A stretch of 44,253 bases of DNA from IMG/VR virus record IMGVR_UViG_3300020408_000008, positions 1 through 44,253 of that record; one strand, written 5' to 3'. Position numbers and translations under genes: made by a program. Within the stretch, counting starts at the first letter, position 1, and each line of letters starts with the position of its first letter. Positions 15,029 through 22,218 of the stretch are shown here, piece after piece. The notes under the pieces were generated by a model. It was not told where the DNA came from. It saw nothing but the letters and a program-made list of their open reading frames with translations, and did not search any database. The stretch is from a virus.

Positions 15029-15070
15029 TGTAGCCATAACCCCATGTAGATTATTATACATATGGCTACA
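15029..15070. repeat. 10-bp perfect inverted repeat
   Basis: TGTAGCCATA (15029-15038) and TATGGCTACA (15061-15070) are perfect complements around 22 bases, inside which ATGTA and TACAT can extend the stem. There is no U-tract, so it is not a simple terminator. It lies in a 315-bp gene-free gap (14933-15247) between the early operon and a small gene. A protein-binding or replication-associated site is possible. Confidence 0.5.
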
Positions 15071-15127
15071 ATGGGCAAAACACGAACTCCGTAAATAATA
15101 GTGATGTTAAGATATGGAAACTTGCAC

Positions 15128-15147
15128 AAAAAAGGCTCTCAGAGCCT
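15128..15147 (-). terminator. terminator for minus-strand replication operon
   Basis: On the minus strand AGGCTC-TGA-GAGCCT is followed directly by six T. It would stop transcription coming from the primase-helicase unit before it meets the early operon head-on. Confidence 0.65.
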
Positions 15148-15179
15148 CATACAGAGGGGTTTGCAGACCTCTCTGTATG
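15148..15179 (+). other. strong hairpin in leader of 15248 gene
   Basis: CATACAGAG (15148-15156) pairs with CTCTGTATG (15171-15179), continued by GGGT/ACCT with one G-U, giving a 13-bp stem with a TTGCAG loop. No U-tract follows on the plus strand. It abuts the minus-strand terminator and could be a leader element of the downstream small gene. Confidence 0.5.
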
Positions 15180-15247
15180 AAACCTAGCAAATTAACCTAG
15201 ATGCTCTGTACGAAGAGTATTCGCTTATTAAAAGGGAGATTGTAATT

Positions 15248-15493
15248 ATGGCAACAACTTACAGTAAAATTAACGGAAGATCTAAAGGTTATAGATATAG
15301 AAACTCTATTGTTGACCTACAAAGAGATCTTTATAAAAGAAATGAAAAGATGACCCCACAAGAACTCGGACTAGATGAAAAGTTTGAAGACCACCCCAAT
15401 GGCGATAGCGATAGATATATTGGTAAAGTAGTTAAACAACCTACATCTAATTTGCACCATGCTAGAAAGTCTAGCACTTTTGAGAACTTCTAA
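15248..15493 (+). CDS. isolated small basic protein, unknown
   Basis: 81 residues, basic, with S-K-I-N-G-R-S-K-G-Y-R-Y-R at the N-terminus and D-D/E-rich turns in the middle. AAAGGGAG lies about 8 nt before the ATG. It is a single plus-strand gene between a structured gap and the minus-strand replication genes, and its stop codon lies inside the extended operator element. No family recognised. Confidence 0.65.
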   Translation: MATTYSKINGRSKGYRYRNSIVDLQRDLYKRNEKMTPQELGLDEKFEDHPNGDSDRYIGKVVKQPTSNLHHARKSSTFENF

Positions 15494-15510
15494 AAGTTAA
15501 TGGTAACTTT
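15486..15510. promoter_or_regulatory. operator palindrome with third half-site, copy 3
   Basis: AACTT-N4-AAGTTA-N4-TAACTT, with the exact core at 15494-15509. The same three-half-site arrangement and nearly the same sequence recur at 21245-21268 and 22906-22930. As RNA the core would form a hairpin with ATGG in the loop. Confidence 0.6.
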
Positions 15511-15517
15511 AAGAGGA

Positions 15518-15554
15518 CTAGGGGAAATTGGAGAAAGCATGAAATCTCCCCTAG
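15518..15554. other. hairpin between convergent genes
   Basis: CTAGGGGA (15518-15525) and TCCCCTAG (15547-15554) are perfect complements separated by 21 bases. It lies between the converging 15248 and 15615 genes, where a bidirectional stop would be useful, but no U-tract follows on either side. Confidence 0.45.
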
Positions 15555-15614
15555 CCGTAACACATAGTTTGTGAGTTTTTCACAGTTTATAATTATTCCT
15601 ATAAAAGTTTCGTG

Positions 15615-16088
15615 TCAACTATTATTCCACATCAAATAAAATTTATCTATTATCGTAGATAGACTTTCCACATTTTCTTCATTCCCCAACCATTCCAAGT
15701 CCTTGGATAATAATTCCTGATTAGATAAAAGTTTATTCAAAATTATGTAATGTTGTTTATGCAATTCTTTTTTTACATACTTTAAACAACCCATAACTTT
15801 TGATCTGAGAAGATTATGCCCATCAAAATTTTTGTTATCACCAACAACACGAGGCATGTAATTCATAGCCTTAACACCAACCAATCCTGATTTATTATAA
15901 TCTCCTAAAAGTTTATCCAAAGTTTTAAAATGGCTAAGGCAAATTACGTTATTCAAAAGTAGTTTATCCAAAACATTTTGGTCTACTACTCTCATTCTGA
16001 CATTGTTAGTGTTGCCTATAAACTCAGGCTTGAGGGTTTTGTTGTCTCGTTGGTAGACGTTTTTAGAATGGTACTTCTTTTTCATCAT
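15615..16088 (-). CDS. unknown protein at end of replication operon
   Basis: 157 residues, basic, largely helical, with a V-L-D-K-L-L-L-N-N-V-I segment (about residues 39-49), a helix ending L-L-G-D-Y-N-K-S-G-L-V-G and several further Lys/Leu helices. The helical layout faintly recalls DNA-binding accessory proteins of alphaproteobacterial phages, but I cannot name a family. It overlaps the primase-helicase stop by 26 bp. Two ATG codons in tandem (16088, 16085) are equally possible starts. Confidence 0.7.
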   Translation of the reverse strand: MMKKKYHSKNVYQRDNKTLKPEFIGNTNNVRMRVVDQNVLDKLLLNNVICLSHFKTLDKLLGDYNKSGLVGVKAMNYMPRVVGDNKNFDGHNLLRSKVMGCLKYVKKELHKQHYIILNKLLSNQELLSKDLEWLGNEENVESLSTIIDKFYLMWNNS

Positions 16089-17841
16089 CTTCTACAATGT
16101 CAGGCATAAGCATTTTATTAGTTTCAAAAAATTTACCCATGCCGTTATATGATGTGGTTGCTTTATCAAACATCAGGCTACATTCGCCTATCGAGCCGAC
16201 CCATGAAAACCTACACTTCCATATCAAGACCTCACTAATATTTGAATTAGATGGATTAGGTCTATGAACAGTTAGTCCTACATCTGCCTTTGCAAACCAC
16301 GAGGCACTCCCTGATATATCGTAACCCTTTGGTGGTGGTACTGTGCCGTCATCTTTTCGCATCATCTTTGTTGGGTGGGCAACAAACCAAATATGTATGC
16401 TATGTGCCTGAGCAAAAACTCTCAGCTTTGTTAGCATATCTGAAATCCAATCTGTCTCAGAAGTATTGGGGTCTCTAGCAATATAATTATATGGGTCAAT
16501 GATAATACCCCTGACCCCATATCTCATTACTGCAACTTTCATTCTTTCAATAATACTGTCTAACGAAGACAAAGAACCATCTGCCTGATACAAAAAACTA
16601 AAATGTTCTTGAACAAATTTCTTACCTACGGCTAGATCAGCAGGTGTCATTCTCTCAGTTGCACCATCAAAAAATGGTTTTTTCAAATACTTACTAATCA
16701 GCTTTGATATGTGTATTCTAGGCTCATTTTCAAAAGAGCATATGCCAAACTTCCAACCTTTTTCCTTGGCAATATTAATCATTATCTGATCTATAAACTC
16801 AGATTTGCCACTTGAGGGGTGTCCTGTAACCACAGATAGCTGACCCTCAACAATGGTGTATAATTCGTCTACCTCAGGATAACCTGTCGAAACACCTTTG
16901 CCTATGCCTTGCTCGTAGATATCGTCAAGCTCCTCAAAAAAATGTGAGGCATCATACAATCCCGATACGGGATATGGTATTGGTGTCGTGGCTATCTTAT
17001 CTAATTTTTCTGCACCATGTTTTGTTAAAACCTCATTCGCATCTTTACAATCTTTTGGATATTCTATTTTCCAACATCTATCCTTACCAACTCTTCTAGC
17101 AATCTCTTCAGACATTGCCTGACCTGACTTATCGTTATCTAATGCCAATATAATTTTTGAGCATTTATCTAACTTTGCTTTTGCATTCCAAATAAATTTA
17201 AACTTTGTATCTTCCTTGGGGTCAATCTTGCCGTCAACAACTTTAGCAACTGCTCCATGTGGAATAGACACAACCTGATTAAGTCCTATCTCTTTAAAAC
17301 TCAGGCAATCAATTTCCCCCTCGCAAATTATTACCCAATCTTTTTCCTTGATACTGTCAATGTTGTAAAAGTTTAATGCTGACCCATGACTTGTAAATCC
17401 CTTTGATGGAAAACTTCTCATTTTTGCATACTCGATAATGCCATTATTGAAGTACGGAAATACAATACAATCTTCTTCTTTATTGCTCGTGGATATAAAT
17501 TTTTTAGTTAATTTAAGACCTGAGGAAATAGCAGTATCTTTTGATATTCCTCGTGTTTTTAAATAGTTTATTGCTTTGTTGTCTATGATATCCCAATTAT
17601 CCTCTATTGCCTTGCTCAAAGGTTCTCTCCTAATTAATCTAAAATTGTTGTGTTTGATTTTTATTGCACCATCTTCTGCACAATGCCAACAATTATAAAC
17701 TATTGAGTTGTCCTCAACCTTTAATGATAATGTTTTGATATGTTTCTTTTTCCTTTTACTAGAACAAAAAGGGCAGAATATTTTGTGCTGACCTAAACCC
17801 AATCTCAGGGCATCAGACTTGATGCTTTCGTTGTTTTCCAT
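16063..17841 (-). CDS. bifunctional primase-helicase (T7 gp4-like layout)
   Basis: 592 residues from ATG 17841, preceded by GGAGAAAG; an upstream in-frame start at 17868 lacks a ribosome site. The N-terminal zinc ribbon has C-P-F-C (23-26) and C-W-H-C (51-54). TOPRIM has C-E-G-E-I-D (173-178) and L-D-N-D (234-237). The RecA/DnaB-type helicase has Walker A G-H-P-S-S-G-K-S (340-347), Walker B G-I-I-I-D-P (445-450) and a V-A-H-P motif later. It unwinds and primes at the fork in one protein. No DNA polymerase is visible here, so it probably works with the host replicase. Confidence 0.93.
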   Translation of the reverse strand: MENNESIKSDALRLGLGQHKIFCPFCSSKRKKKHIKTLSLKVEDNSIVYNCWHCAEDGAIKIKHNNFRLIRREPLSKAIEDNWDIIDNKAINYLKTRGISKDTAISSGLKLTKKFISTSNKEEDCIVFPYFNNGIIEYAKMRSFPSKGFTSHGSALNFYNIDSIKEKDWVIICEGEIDCLSFKEIGLNQVVSIPHGAVAKVVDGKIDPKEDTKFKFIWNAKAKLDKCSKIILALDNDKSGQAMSEEIARRVGKDRCWKIEYPKDCKDANEVLTKHGAEKLDKIATTPIPYPVSGLYDASHFFEELDDIYEQGIGKGVSTGYPEVDELYTIVEGQLSVVTGHPSSGKSEFIDQIMINIAKEKGWKFGICSFENEPRIHISKLISKYLKKPFFDGATERMTPADLAVGKKFVQEHFSFLYQADGSLSSLDSIIERMKVAVMRYGVRGIIIDPYNYIARDPNTSETDWISDMLTKLRVFAQAHSIHIWFVAHPTKMMRKDDGTVPPPKGYDISGSASWFAKADVGLTVHRPNPSNSNISEVLIWKCRFSWVGSIGECSLMFDKATTSYNGMGKFFETNKMLMPDIVEDDEKEVPF

Positions 17842-17885
17842 AATCTTTCTCCATGTGTTACACAGCAAACATAATTAGAAAAAAA

Positions 17886-17917
17886 ATTATAATCAAGACA
17901 AAAGTTAAGTTTAACTT
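17886..17917 (-). promoter_or_regulatory. primase-helicase promoter with operator copy 4 over the -35
   Basis: On the minus strand TATAAT (17886-17891) is preceded by a poor -35 (about TTAAAC at 17 bp), and that region is occupied by the palindrome AAGTTA-N4-TAACTT (17902-17917). Further AACTT/AAGTT half-sites adjoin it on the right. The arrangement suits either a repressor covering the promoter or an activator replacing the -35. Confidence 0.6.
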
Positions 17918-17993
17918 ATAAGTTCAGGATATCGTGTCCTACTCCATTGGCTGCCAGAAAAGATTCCTAAATTATCGATAACTTTTACCCTAT

Positions 17994-18062
17994 ACTAGTA
18001 TATACTAGTAATACTAATACTAGTAATAAATAAATATACTAGTATATACTAGTTATACTAGT
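17994..18062. repeat. ACTAGT palindrome array, six copies
   Basis: Six ACTAGT hexamers in 69 bp of otherwise A/T sequence, with the last overlapping the stop codon of the gene ending at 18058. It lies about 150 bp upstream of the primase-helicase gene, on the side from which minus-strand transcription comes. Same element as 6746-6880. Confidence 0.7.
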
Positions 18063-18378
18063 TAGAATAATTTTGAATTATTTTTTTTAGTTTTTCGCCT
18101 AGATATCTTCCAACGATAGGTTTGCTCTCTAAAATTTCTTTGATTGCTTTTTTGATATTCTCGGCATTTAAATCTGCTAGGTCGCATACATGATCGCAGT
18201 CATTGCCACTAATCCAAATTCCAATAGCTAATTTTTCTTTACTCGTTCCTAGATAACTATCAGAAATCGCTTGGCATACGACTAGCCTCCATAGGCGTAA
18301 CTCTGATGTGAGTTCTTGGTTGCTCCCTATCGAGACCCCAGTATATATGTTTTTGCTTAACTTGTCTGTCGTTAGCAT
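18058..18378 (-). CDS. conserved small protein overlapping rusA, start uncertain
   Basis: The C-terminal ~78 residues (from L-W-R-L-V-V-C-Q-A-I-S-D) look like a real domain, with W-I-S-G-N-D-C-D-H-V-C-D-L-A-D-L-N resembling an unnamed phage/alphaproteobacterial family with a W-x-V-x-x-A-x-x-D helix and a cysteine near A-x-L. The domain begins just where rusA ends, but the only ATGs in frame (18417, 18378) lie well inside rusA and encode unlikely sequence. Its frame is +1 to rusA. Start at 18378 is a placeholder; a frameshift fusion or non-AUG start is possible. Confidence 0.5.
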   Translation of the reverse strand: MLTTDKLSKNIYTGVSIGSNQELTSELRLWRLVVCQAISDSYLGTSKEKLAIGIWISGNDCDHVCDLADLNAENIKKAIKEILESKPIVGRYLGEKLKKIIQNYSN

Positions 18379-18652
18379 AAATAAAACCTTGCATACAATC
18401 CAAGATAACGCTTTCATCTAAATCAGGTCTCCTAGATTGATAATATATTTTTATCTCAACAATGACATCAAGTTCAATAAGTTTTTCTAATTTAGGGCAT
18501 TGTTCTTGAAAAGACTTCACATAATTTCTAGCTTTTTCAGATTTAATTACACCAAATCTTTTTCCAAATTTTACTATTTTTCGTGAGTTCGCCTTTGATG
18601 CTGGTTCTCCCTCGACAATAAATTTTATACTTGGATATATTTTATTTGACAT
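18260..18652 (-). CDS. rusA: RusA-like Holliday junction resolvase
   Basis: 130 residues, typical for RusA (about 120). Near the N-terminus E-G-E-P-A-S-K-A-N-S-R-K matches the substrate-binding strand and basic patch. The centre has R-R-P-D-L-D-E-S-V-I-L-D-C-M-Q-G (about 69-84) and A-N-D-R-Q-V (about 88-93), which supply the conserved catalytic aspartates. It resolves recombination and replication intermediates before packaging, fitting the adjacent recombination genes. Start at 18652 has only a weak ribosome site. Confidence 0.88.
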   Translation of the reverse strand: MSNKIYPSIKFIVEGEPASKANSRKIVKFGKRFGVIKSEKARNYVKSFQEQCPKLEKLIELDVIVEIKIYYQSRRPDLDESVILDCMQGFIYANDRQVKQKHIYWGLDREQPRTHIRVTPMEASRMPSDF

Positions 18653-18673
18653 TATTATACTCTATGATATACC
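18646..18673 (+). promoter_or_regulatory. promoter for recombination operon
   Basis: TTGACA (18646-18651), 16-bp spacer and TATACC (18668-18673) read toward the exonuclease gene at 18698, which has ATAGGAG before its ATG. The -35 overlaps the rusA start codon region on the opposite strand, so the two units diverge from about 46 bp of shared control DNA. Confidence 0.5.
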
Positions 18674-18697
18674 TAAAATTACACATAGGAGTTTTAC

Positions 18698-19627
18698 ATG
18701 AAGATTACCAATAAATTTGGTTTGCCACAACCATTTGTTGATTTTATTAAAAACGATAAATACAACAAGGGTAAAGCAGACATATCAGTAACGTCTTTGA
18801 TAGATAGTCCTAAAATATCTTTAATGAGACAAAAGTATAACGATCAGATAGAAATTGATGCAGTAGATCAGATATGGTCAATCTTTGGAACTTCAGTACA
18901 TTCAATATTAGAAAGATCAGAAGATGATATTTATTCTGAAACTGAACAACGTCTTTATACTGAGGTTGATGGTTGGACTTTATCAGGTGCTATAGATAGA
19001 CAAGAGATAGATAAAAAAGACGGAAAGATTACTATCGTTGATTATAAAGTTACCTCGGTATGGTCTGTGATTTACGGAAAGATAGAATGGGAGAGGCAGT
19101 TAAATTGTTATGCCTACCTATGTGAAAACAATTACCACCCAATATTTACAGAATTTTCAAAACAAAAAAAAGAAGTTAAGCAACTCAACATATGTGCAAT
19201 CCTGAGGGATTGGAACAGAAGAGATGCCGAGAAAAAAGAAAACTATCCACAGACACCAATAGTTGTTGTGGACATACCTTTGTGGAGCAAAGAAGAAAGA
19301 GAAAGTTATATCAGGGATAGGATTAATAAACATCAAGATGCTCAGGTAAACTTTGACATAAACGAAGAAATGCCTCTTTGTTCTGACGAGGAAAGATGGA
19401 AAAAGAATGATGCATGGGCAGTAAAAAAGAAAGGTCAGAAGAGGGCATTAAGAGTTTTAGATAGTGAAGAAGAGGCTATCAAATATATGGATTGGCACAA
19501 TGAAACCGACAAAGCCTATGCCAAAAAAACAGATTTAGAAATGGAATTTCGCCAAGGCGAATATAATAGGTGCAAGGGTAATTACTGCTCTGTTGCACAG
19601 TTTTGTCAACAATATATAGGAGAATAA
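18698..19627 (+). CDS. RecB/Cas4-like PD-(D/E)XK exonuclease
   Basis: 309 residues. Ordered motifs of the RecB nuclease family: G-T-S-V-H (64-68, GxxxH), S-G-A-I-D (96-100), V-D-Y-K (114-117, the D-x-K catalytic pair) and Q-L-N-C-Y (134-138, QxxxY). The C-terminus has three cysteines (Y-N-R-C, Y-C-S-V, F-C-Q-Q) reminiscent of an iron-sulphur site, but the matching upstream cysteine is not obvious. It should resect DNA ends to give 3' tails for the annealing protein encoded 1.2 kb downstream, a phage Red-like pair. Confidence 0.88.
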   Translation: MKITNKFGLPQPFVDFIKNDKYNKGKADISVTSLIDSPKISLMRQKYNDQIEIDAVDQIWSIFGTSVHSILERSEDDIYSETEQRLYTEVDGWTLSGAIDRQEIDKKDGKITIVDYKVTSVWSVIYGKIEWERQLNCYAYLCENNYHPIFTEFSKQKKEVKQLNICAILRDWNRRDAEKKENYPQTPIVVVDIPLWSKEERESYIRDRINKHQDAQVNFDINEEMPLCSDEERWKKNDAWAVKKKGQKRALRVLDSEEEAIKYMDWHNETDKAYAKKTDLEMEFRQGEYNRCKGNYCSVAQFCQQYIGE

Positions 19628-19629
19628 AA

Positions 19630-19917
19630 ATGGCAAAAGAGAAAAAAGAAAAGAGGGTTAGAGCAAGAACTGCAAAAGGTAAGTTTGTTGCTGATGACCC
19701 AAGTACACCTGAGAACGAGGCTTACGTCAAGCCTAAGAAAGTAATTAGGAAAGTCAAAAAGAGTGGTGTTGTTAAATTAAAACCACCTACTAAAGAAGAG
19801 GCTTATAAAAAGCACATAAAAGAGGCTACAAAGAAATCACAAAAAGAATACAAAGATTTCTTTATTATAGCTTGGATCAAAAAACTTATGGGAGTATTTA
19901 ATGGCTCAAATAAATGA
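19630..19917 (+). CDS. very basic small protein, unknown
   Basis: 95 residues from ATG 19630, which follows AGGAG by about 7 nt; an earlier in-frame ATG at 19603 lies inside the exonuclease gene. Extremely Lys-rich (K-E-K-K-E-K-R-V-R-A-R at the start), with a K-K-V-I-R-K-V-K-K stretch and a short hydrophobic helix near the end. Probably binds nucleic acid. It lies between exonuclease and annealing protein and overlaps the latter by 17 bp. Confidence 0.65.
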   Translation: MAKEKKEKRVRARTAKGKFVADDPSTPENEAYVKPKKVIRKVKKSGVVKLKPPTKEEAYKKHIKEATKKSQKEYKDFFIIAWIKKLMGVFNGSNK

Positions 19918-20707
19918 GAAACTAGAAAAACTTCTTAAAGAAGTTGGAGAGGTTGTAGACCTTAAAGACAGATCTAGTGCAGTATGGTCATTACCACAAA
20001 ACCAAAGTGTTATGATTGTAAAACATAAAGCATTAGAAAAGATATCAGCACATCTTGGTATGTGGTTTGATGCACCTAAAATTATTGAAAGTGATACCGA
20101 AAAGAAAATAGTTTCACTAGTTGTTCAAGGTTACATAGATGATGGCAAAGGCAAGAATACTGCTTGGTCAATTGGAGAAGTTAGTCCTGACAATTATAAG
20201 ACATATGCTAAACAAAGCTCTTATCCCTATGCCATGGCTGAGAAAAGAGCTATTGATCGTGTCATATTAAAACTCTTGGGTGTTCATGGAGACTTTTATT
20301 CTCAGGCTGAAATAGACGAGCTTGAAGAGAGTAAGGAAATAAAAACCAAGAAACCACCTAGAGAAAACAAAACACCAAAAGAAGAACTTCAAGATTTAGC
20401 AGAGAAAGATGAAAATATTAAAGAAGTACTAAAACATTTTCCTGATGCTGAGTTGGTTAAGTATTTTGGAGAAACAAAGTATCTTGTTGCTTTAGATGAA
20501 AATGAACAAAGAATAGATACAGAAGAAGATTTAATAAGCTCAACAAAGGGTTTTATTAAAGAGATGTATAATTTTAATTATGAGAAATCTTTAGAATTAT
20601 ACAACAAAAACGAGGAACTCTTTCTTATTTACAAAGAAAAAAATGAAAACGGATATAAAGAGTTAATGAAATGGATAGGCGAAAATACTAAAAAGGAGAG
20701 TGCATAA
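19901..20707 (+). CDS. putative ssDNA-annealing protein (RAD52/ERF-like)
   Basis: 268 residues. The N-terminal ~140 residues contain V-K-H-K-A-L-E-K-I-S-A-H-L-G (about 39-52), W-S-I-G-E-V-S-P (about 87-94) and Y-P-Y-A-M-A-E-K-R-A-I-D-R-V-I-L-K-L-L-G (about 107-126). The last resembles the 'AEKRA...R' helix of RAD52-superfamily phage annealing proteins, and the partner exonuclease lies just upstream. The C-terminal half is acidic and flexible, as in many annealing proteins that contact SSB. Family-level assignment is by pattern and context only. Confidence 0.6.
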   Translation: MAQINEKLEKLLKEVGEVVDLKDRSSAVWSLPQNQSVMIVKHKALEKISAHLGMWFDAPKIIESDTEKKIVSLVVQGYIDDGKGKNTAWSIGEVSPDNYKTYAKQSSYPYAMAEKRAIDRVILKLLGVHGDFYSQAEIDELEESKEIKTKKPPRENKTPKEELQDLAEKDENIKEVLKHFPDAELVKYFGETKYLVALDENEQRIDTEEDLISSTKGFIKEMYNFNYEKSLELYNKNEELFLIYKEKNENGYKELMKWIGENTKKESA

Positions 20708-21030
20708 TGGCTATCAAAGAAAAAGATTACAAACCTAGTGGTTCTTTATTTACTAATGAACAAAGAAGAGGAGAAAATTCTCCTGACTACAATGGTTACT
20801 TGCATATTACATCTGACGTATTAGATGATTTGATTGCAAAAAGAAAAAAACAAGTTATGGAATGGGAACAACAAAAACCTGATATCGATTGGTCTAAAGT
20901 AGACAAAGACAAGATGTTTCATCTAGACATGGATTTGAGTGGTTGGAAGAAGATTGCTAAAAGTGGCAAACCATGGCTCAGGATTACTGCAAATGTTCCT
21001 AAAGAAAAAGAGAGTAATAAACCATTCTAG
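20707..21030 (+). CDS. putative ssDNA-binding protein (DUF736-like N-terminus)
   Basis: 107 residues. S-G-S-L-F-T-N-E-Q-R-R then S-P-D-Y-N-G-Y-L (about residues 11-32) matches the start of DUF736-type small phage proteins often found with recombination genes, and L-D-M-D-L-S-G-W-K-K then G-K-P-W-L-R-I-T suggests a small beta domain. A role as single-strand-binding helper for the exonuclease/annealing pair is inferred. One-base overlap with the upstream gene (TAATG). Confidence 0.6.
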   Translation: MAIKEKDYKPSGSLFTNEQRRGENSPDYNGYLHITSDVLDDLIAKRKKQVMEWEQQKPDIDWSKVDKDKMFHLDMDLSGWKKIAKSGKPWLRITANVPKEKESNKPF

Positions 21031-21040
21031 TGAGGTCAAT

Positions 21041-21259
21041 ATGTCGGACAATAACCATGATAGTAGTATAGATGATGAATGGCTGACTTCTGATGAAGTT
21101 ATGAGATATCTACATTTAAGTAGAATGTCTTTTTATTCTATTCTTAAAAAAGACGATAGTTTTCCAAAAGGATATGCAATCTTAACGAGGAAAAAACTTT
21201 GGAAAAAAGATGATGTTGAGAATTGGGTAAAAAGCAAATCATCAACTTCTGAAAGTTAA
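21041..21259 (+). CDS. AlpA/MerR-type winged-helix DNA-binding protein
   Basis: 72 residues from ATG 21041 (GAGG before it); the frame is open further upstream but overlaps the SSB-like gene. Core: W-L-T-S-D-E-V-M-R-Y-L-H-L-S-R-M-S-F-Y (helix-turn-helix), F-P-K-G-Y (wing), L-W-K-K-D-D-V-E-N-W-V, the layout of AlpA and phage excisionase-like regulators. With no integrase seen, a transcription role is more likely than excision. Its stop lies inside operator copy 5. Confidence 0.8.
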   Translation: MSDNNHDSSIDDEWLTSDEVMRYLHLSRMSFYSILKKDDSFPKGYAILTRKKLWKKDDVENWVKSKSSTSES

Positions 21260-21268
21260 TGATAACTT
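21245..21268. promoter_or_regulatory. operator palindrome with third half-site, copy 5
   Basis: AACTT-N4-AAGTTA-N4-TAACTT with core 21253-21268, spanning the stop of the AlpA-like gene and the ATG of the next (the ATG is in the 4-base centre). It may act as an operator inside the operon or as an RNA hairpin presenting the start codon in its loop. Confidence 0.55.
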
Positions 21269-21732
21269 CTATGGACTACAGTAGACCAAAATATGAGACA
21301 AGCTATGACTTGTCAAACGAGGGCAGTATTATAAAGATTGTTTCTAATAAGTGGAATGTCAATTTTTGTAAACTGCCTTTGTCATACAGATTAGATTATG
21401 CACTTTACAAATCAGATAATTTAAGAGGGTTCTGTGAAGTAAAACGGCGAAAGTATAGAAAGTCCGATTTCCAAACTTATATAATATCGCTAGACAAAGT
21501 TATAAAAGCAAGAGAACTAGCAAGTATAACGAATACAAAATCAGTTTTAATAGTATCGTGGGTAGACGTTATTGGTTGGATTGACTTCAATAACGATTTC
21601 GTTTGCCGTCAGGGTGGTCGTGTAGATAGATCAGATTGGCAAGATGTAGAACCCATGTGTCATTTTAATATACAAGAATTTAAACCAATAGTTGATTGGA
21701 GAAACAATGATAAGCAAGTGGGCGAGGAGTAG
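21259..21732 (+). CDS. putative PD-(D/E)XK nuclease
   Basis: 157 residues. Y-R-L-D-Y-A-L (Asp46) followed 13 residues later by F-C-E-V-K-R (Glu60-Val-Lys62) is the PD-(D/E)XK catalytic arrangement, with Glu21 as a possible helix ligand and a following helix and strand (S-V-L-I-V-S-W-V-D) that fit the fold. A second ATG (codon 5) is an alternative start. Next to an HNH gene, within a recombination operon, it may process branched or host DNA. Confidence 0.6.
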   Translation: MITSMDYSRPKYETSYDLSNEGSIIKIVSNKWNVNFCKLPLSYRLDYALYKSDNLRGFCEVKRRKYRKSDFQTYIISLDKVIKARELASITNTKSVLIVSWVDVIGWIDFNNDFVCRQGGRVDRSDWQDVEPMCHFNIQEFKPIVDWRNNDKQVGEE

Positions 21733-21961
21733 AGCTAGATTAAGAGAATATGTAAATCAAGTAAAAATAGAGAGAGGTTGCGAAAAGTGTGGCTACCGAG
21801 AAAATCCTAGAAATTTACAATGGCATCATGTTTTGCCAAAAACTAAATACAAAGCAGTTGCTGAAATAGTTAGTGAAGATAGATGTATAAAGAAAGTCAA
21901 TGCAGAGATAGAAAAATGCATATGTGTCTGCAAGGCTTGTCATGGAATGTTGGAGATGTAG
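21707..21961 (+). CDS. small HNH-type endonuclease
   Basis: 84 residues from ATG 21707, with GGAG about 5 nt upstream. Zinc pair C-E-K-C, then W-H-H-V-L-P carrying the catalytic HH of the beta-beta-alpha metal motif, then C-V-C-K-A-C-H-G closing the second zinc knuckle. A basic helix (W-A-R-S-R-A-R-L-R-E-Y) at the start probably contacts DNA. It overlaps the PD-(D/E)XK gene by 26 bp. It could be a packaging-helper nuclease or a free-standing homing type; no intron is seen nearby. Confidence 0.82.
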   Translation: MISKWARSRARLREYVNQVKIERGCEKCGYRENPRNLQWHHVLPKTKYKAVAEIVSEDRCIKKVNAEIEKCICVCKACHGMLEM

Positions 21962-21963
21962 TT

Positions 21964-22218
21964 ATGAGATTAGCAGATGGATACGAAGATGCTTTCATTG
22001 GTACTACTATAAGTGCATTTAGTAGAAAACAAGTTGCAGTATATGATTATGATAAGTGCTTACTAATACTTATCAACAAGTATGGCTTAGATGATGAAAC
22101 GGCAATGGAGTGGTTTAGTTTCAATGTATTAGGCTCTTGGGTGGGAGATGACACCCCAATATTTATTAATCAACATAACATCAAAAACATAGAGGAGTAT
22201 TTAGATGATGAAGATTGA
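21964..22218 (+). CDS. conserved phage protein, unknown function
   Basis: 84 residues from ATG 21964, just after the HNH stop. D-G-Y-E-D-A-F-I-G, Y-D-Y-D-K-C-L-L-I-L-I-N-K-Y-G-L, D-E-T-A-M-E-W-F-S-F-N-V-L-G-S-W-V-G-D-D-T-P-I-F form a pattern I recognise as a widespread unnamed phage protein. The role is unknown. Overlaps the DUF3310-type gene by 14 bp. Confidence 0.75.
   Translation: MRLADGYEDAFIGTTISAFSRKQVAVYDYDKCLLILINKYGLDDETAMEWFSFNVLGSWVGDDTPIFINQHNIKNIEEYLDDED

Noticed and set aside
21041-21259. Excisionase of a temperate phage
   Set aside because: The fold is excisionase-like, but no integrase, attachment site or lysogeny module is visible; annotated as a regulator.
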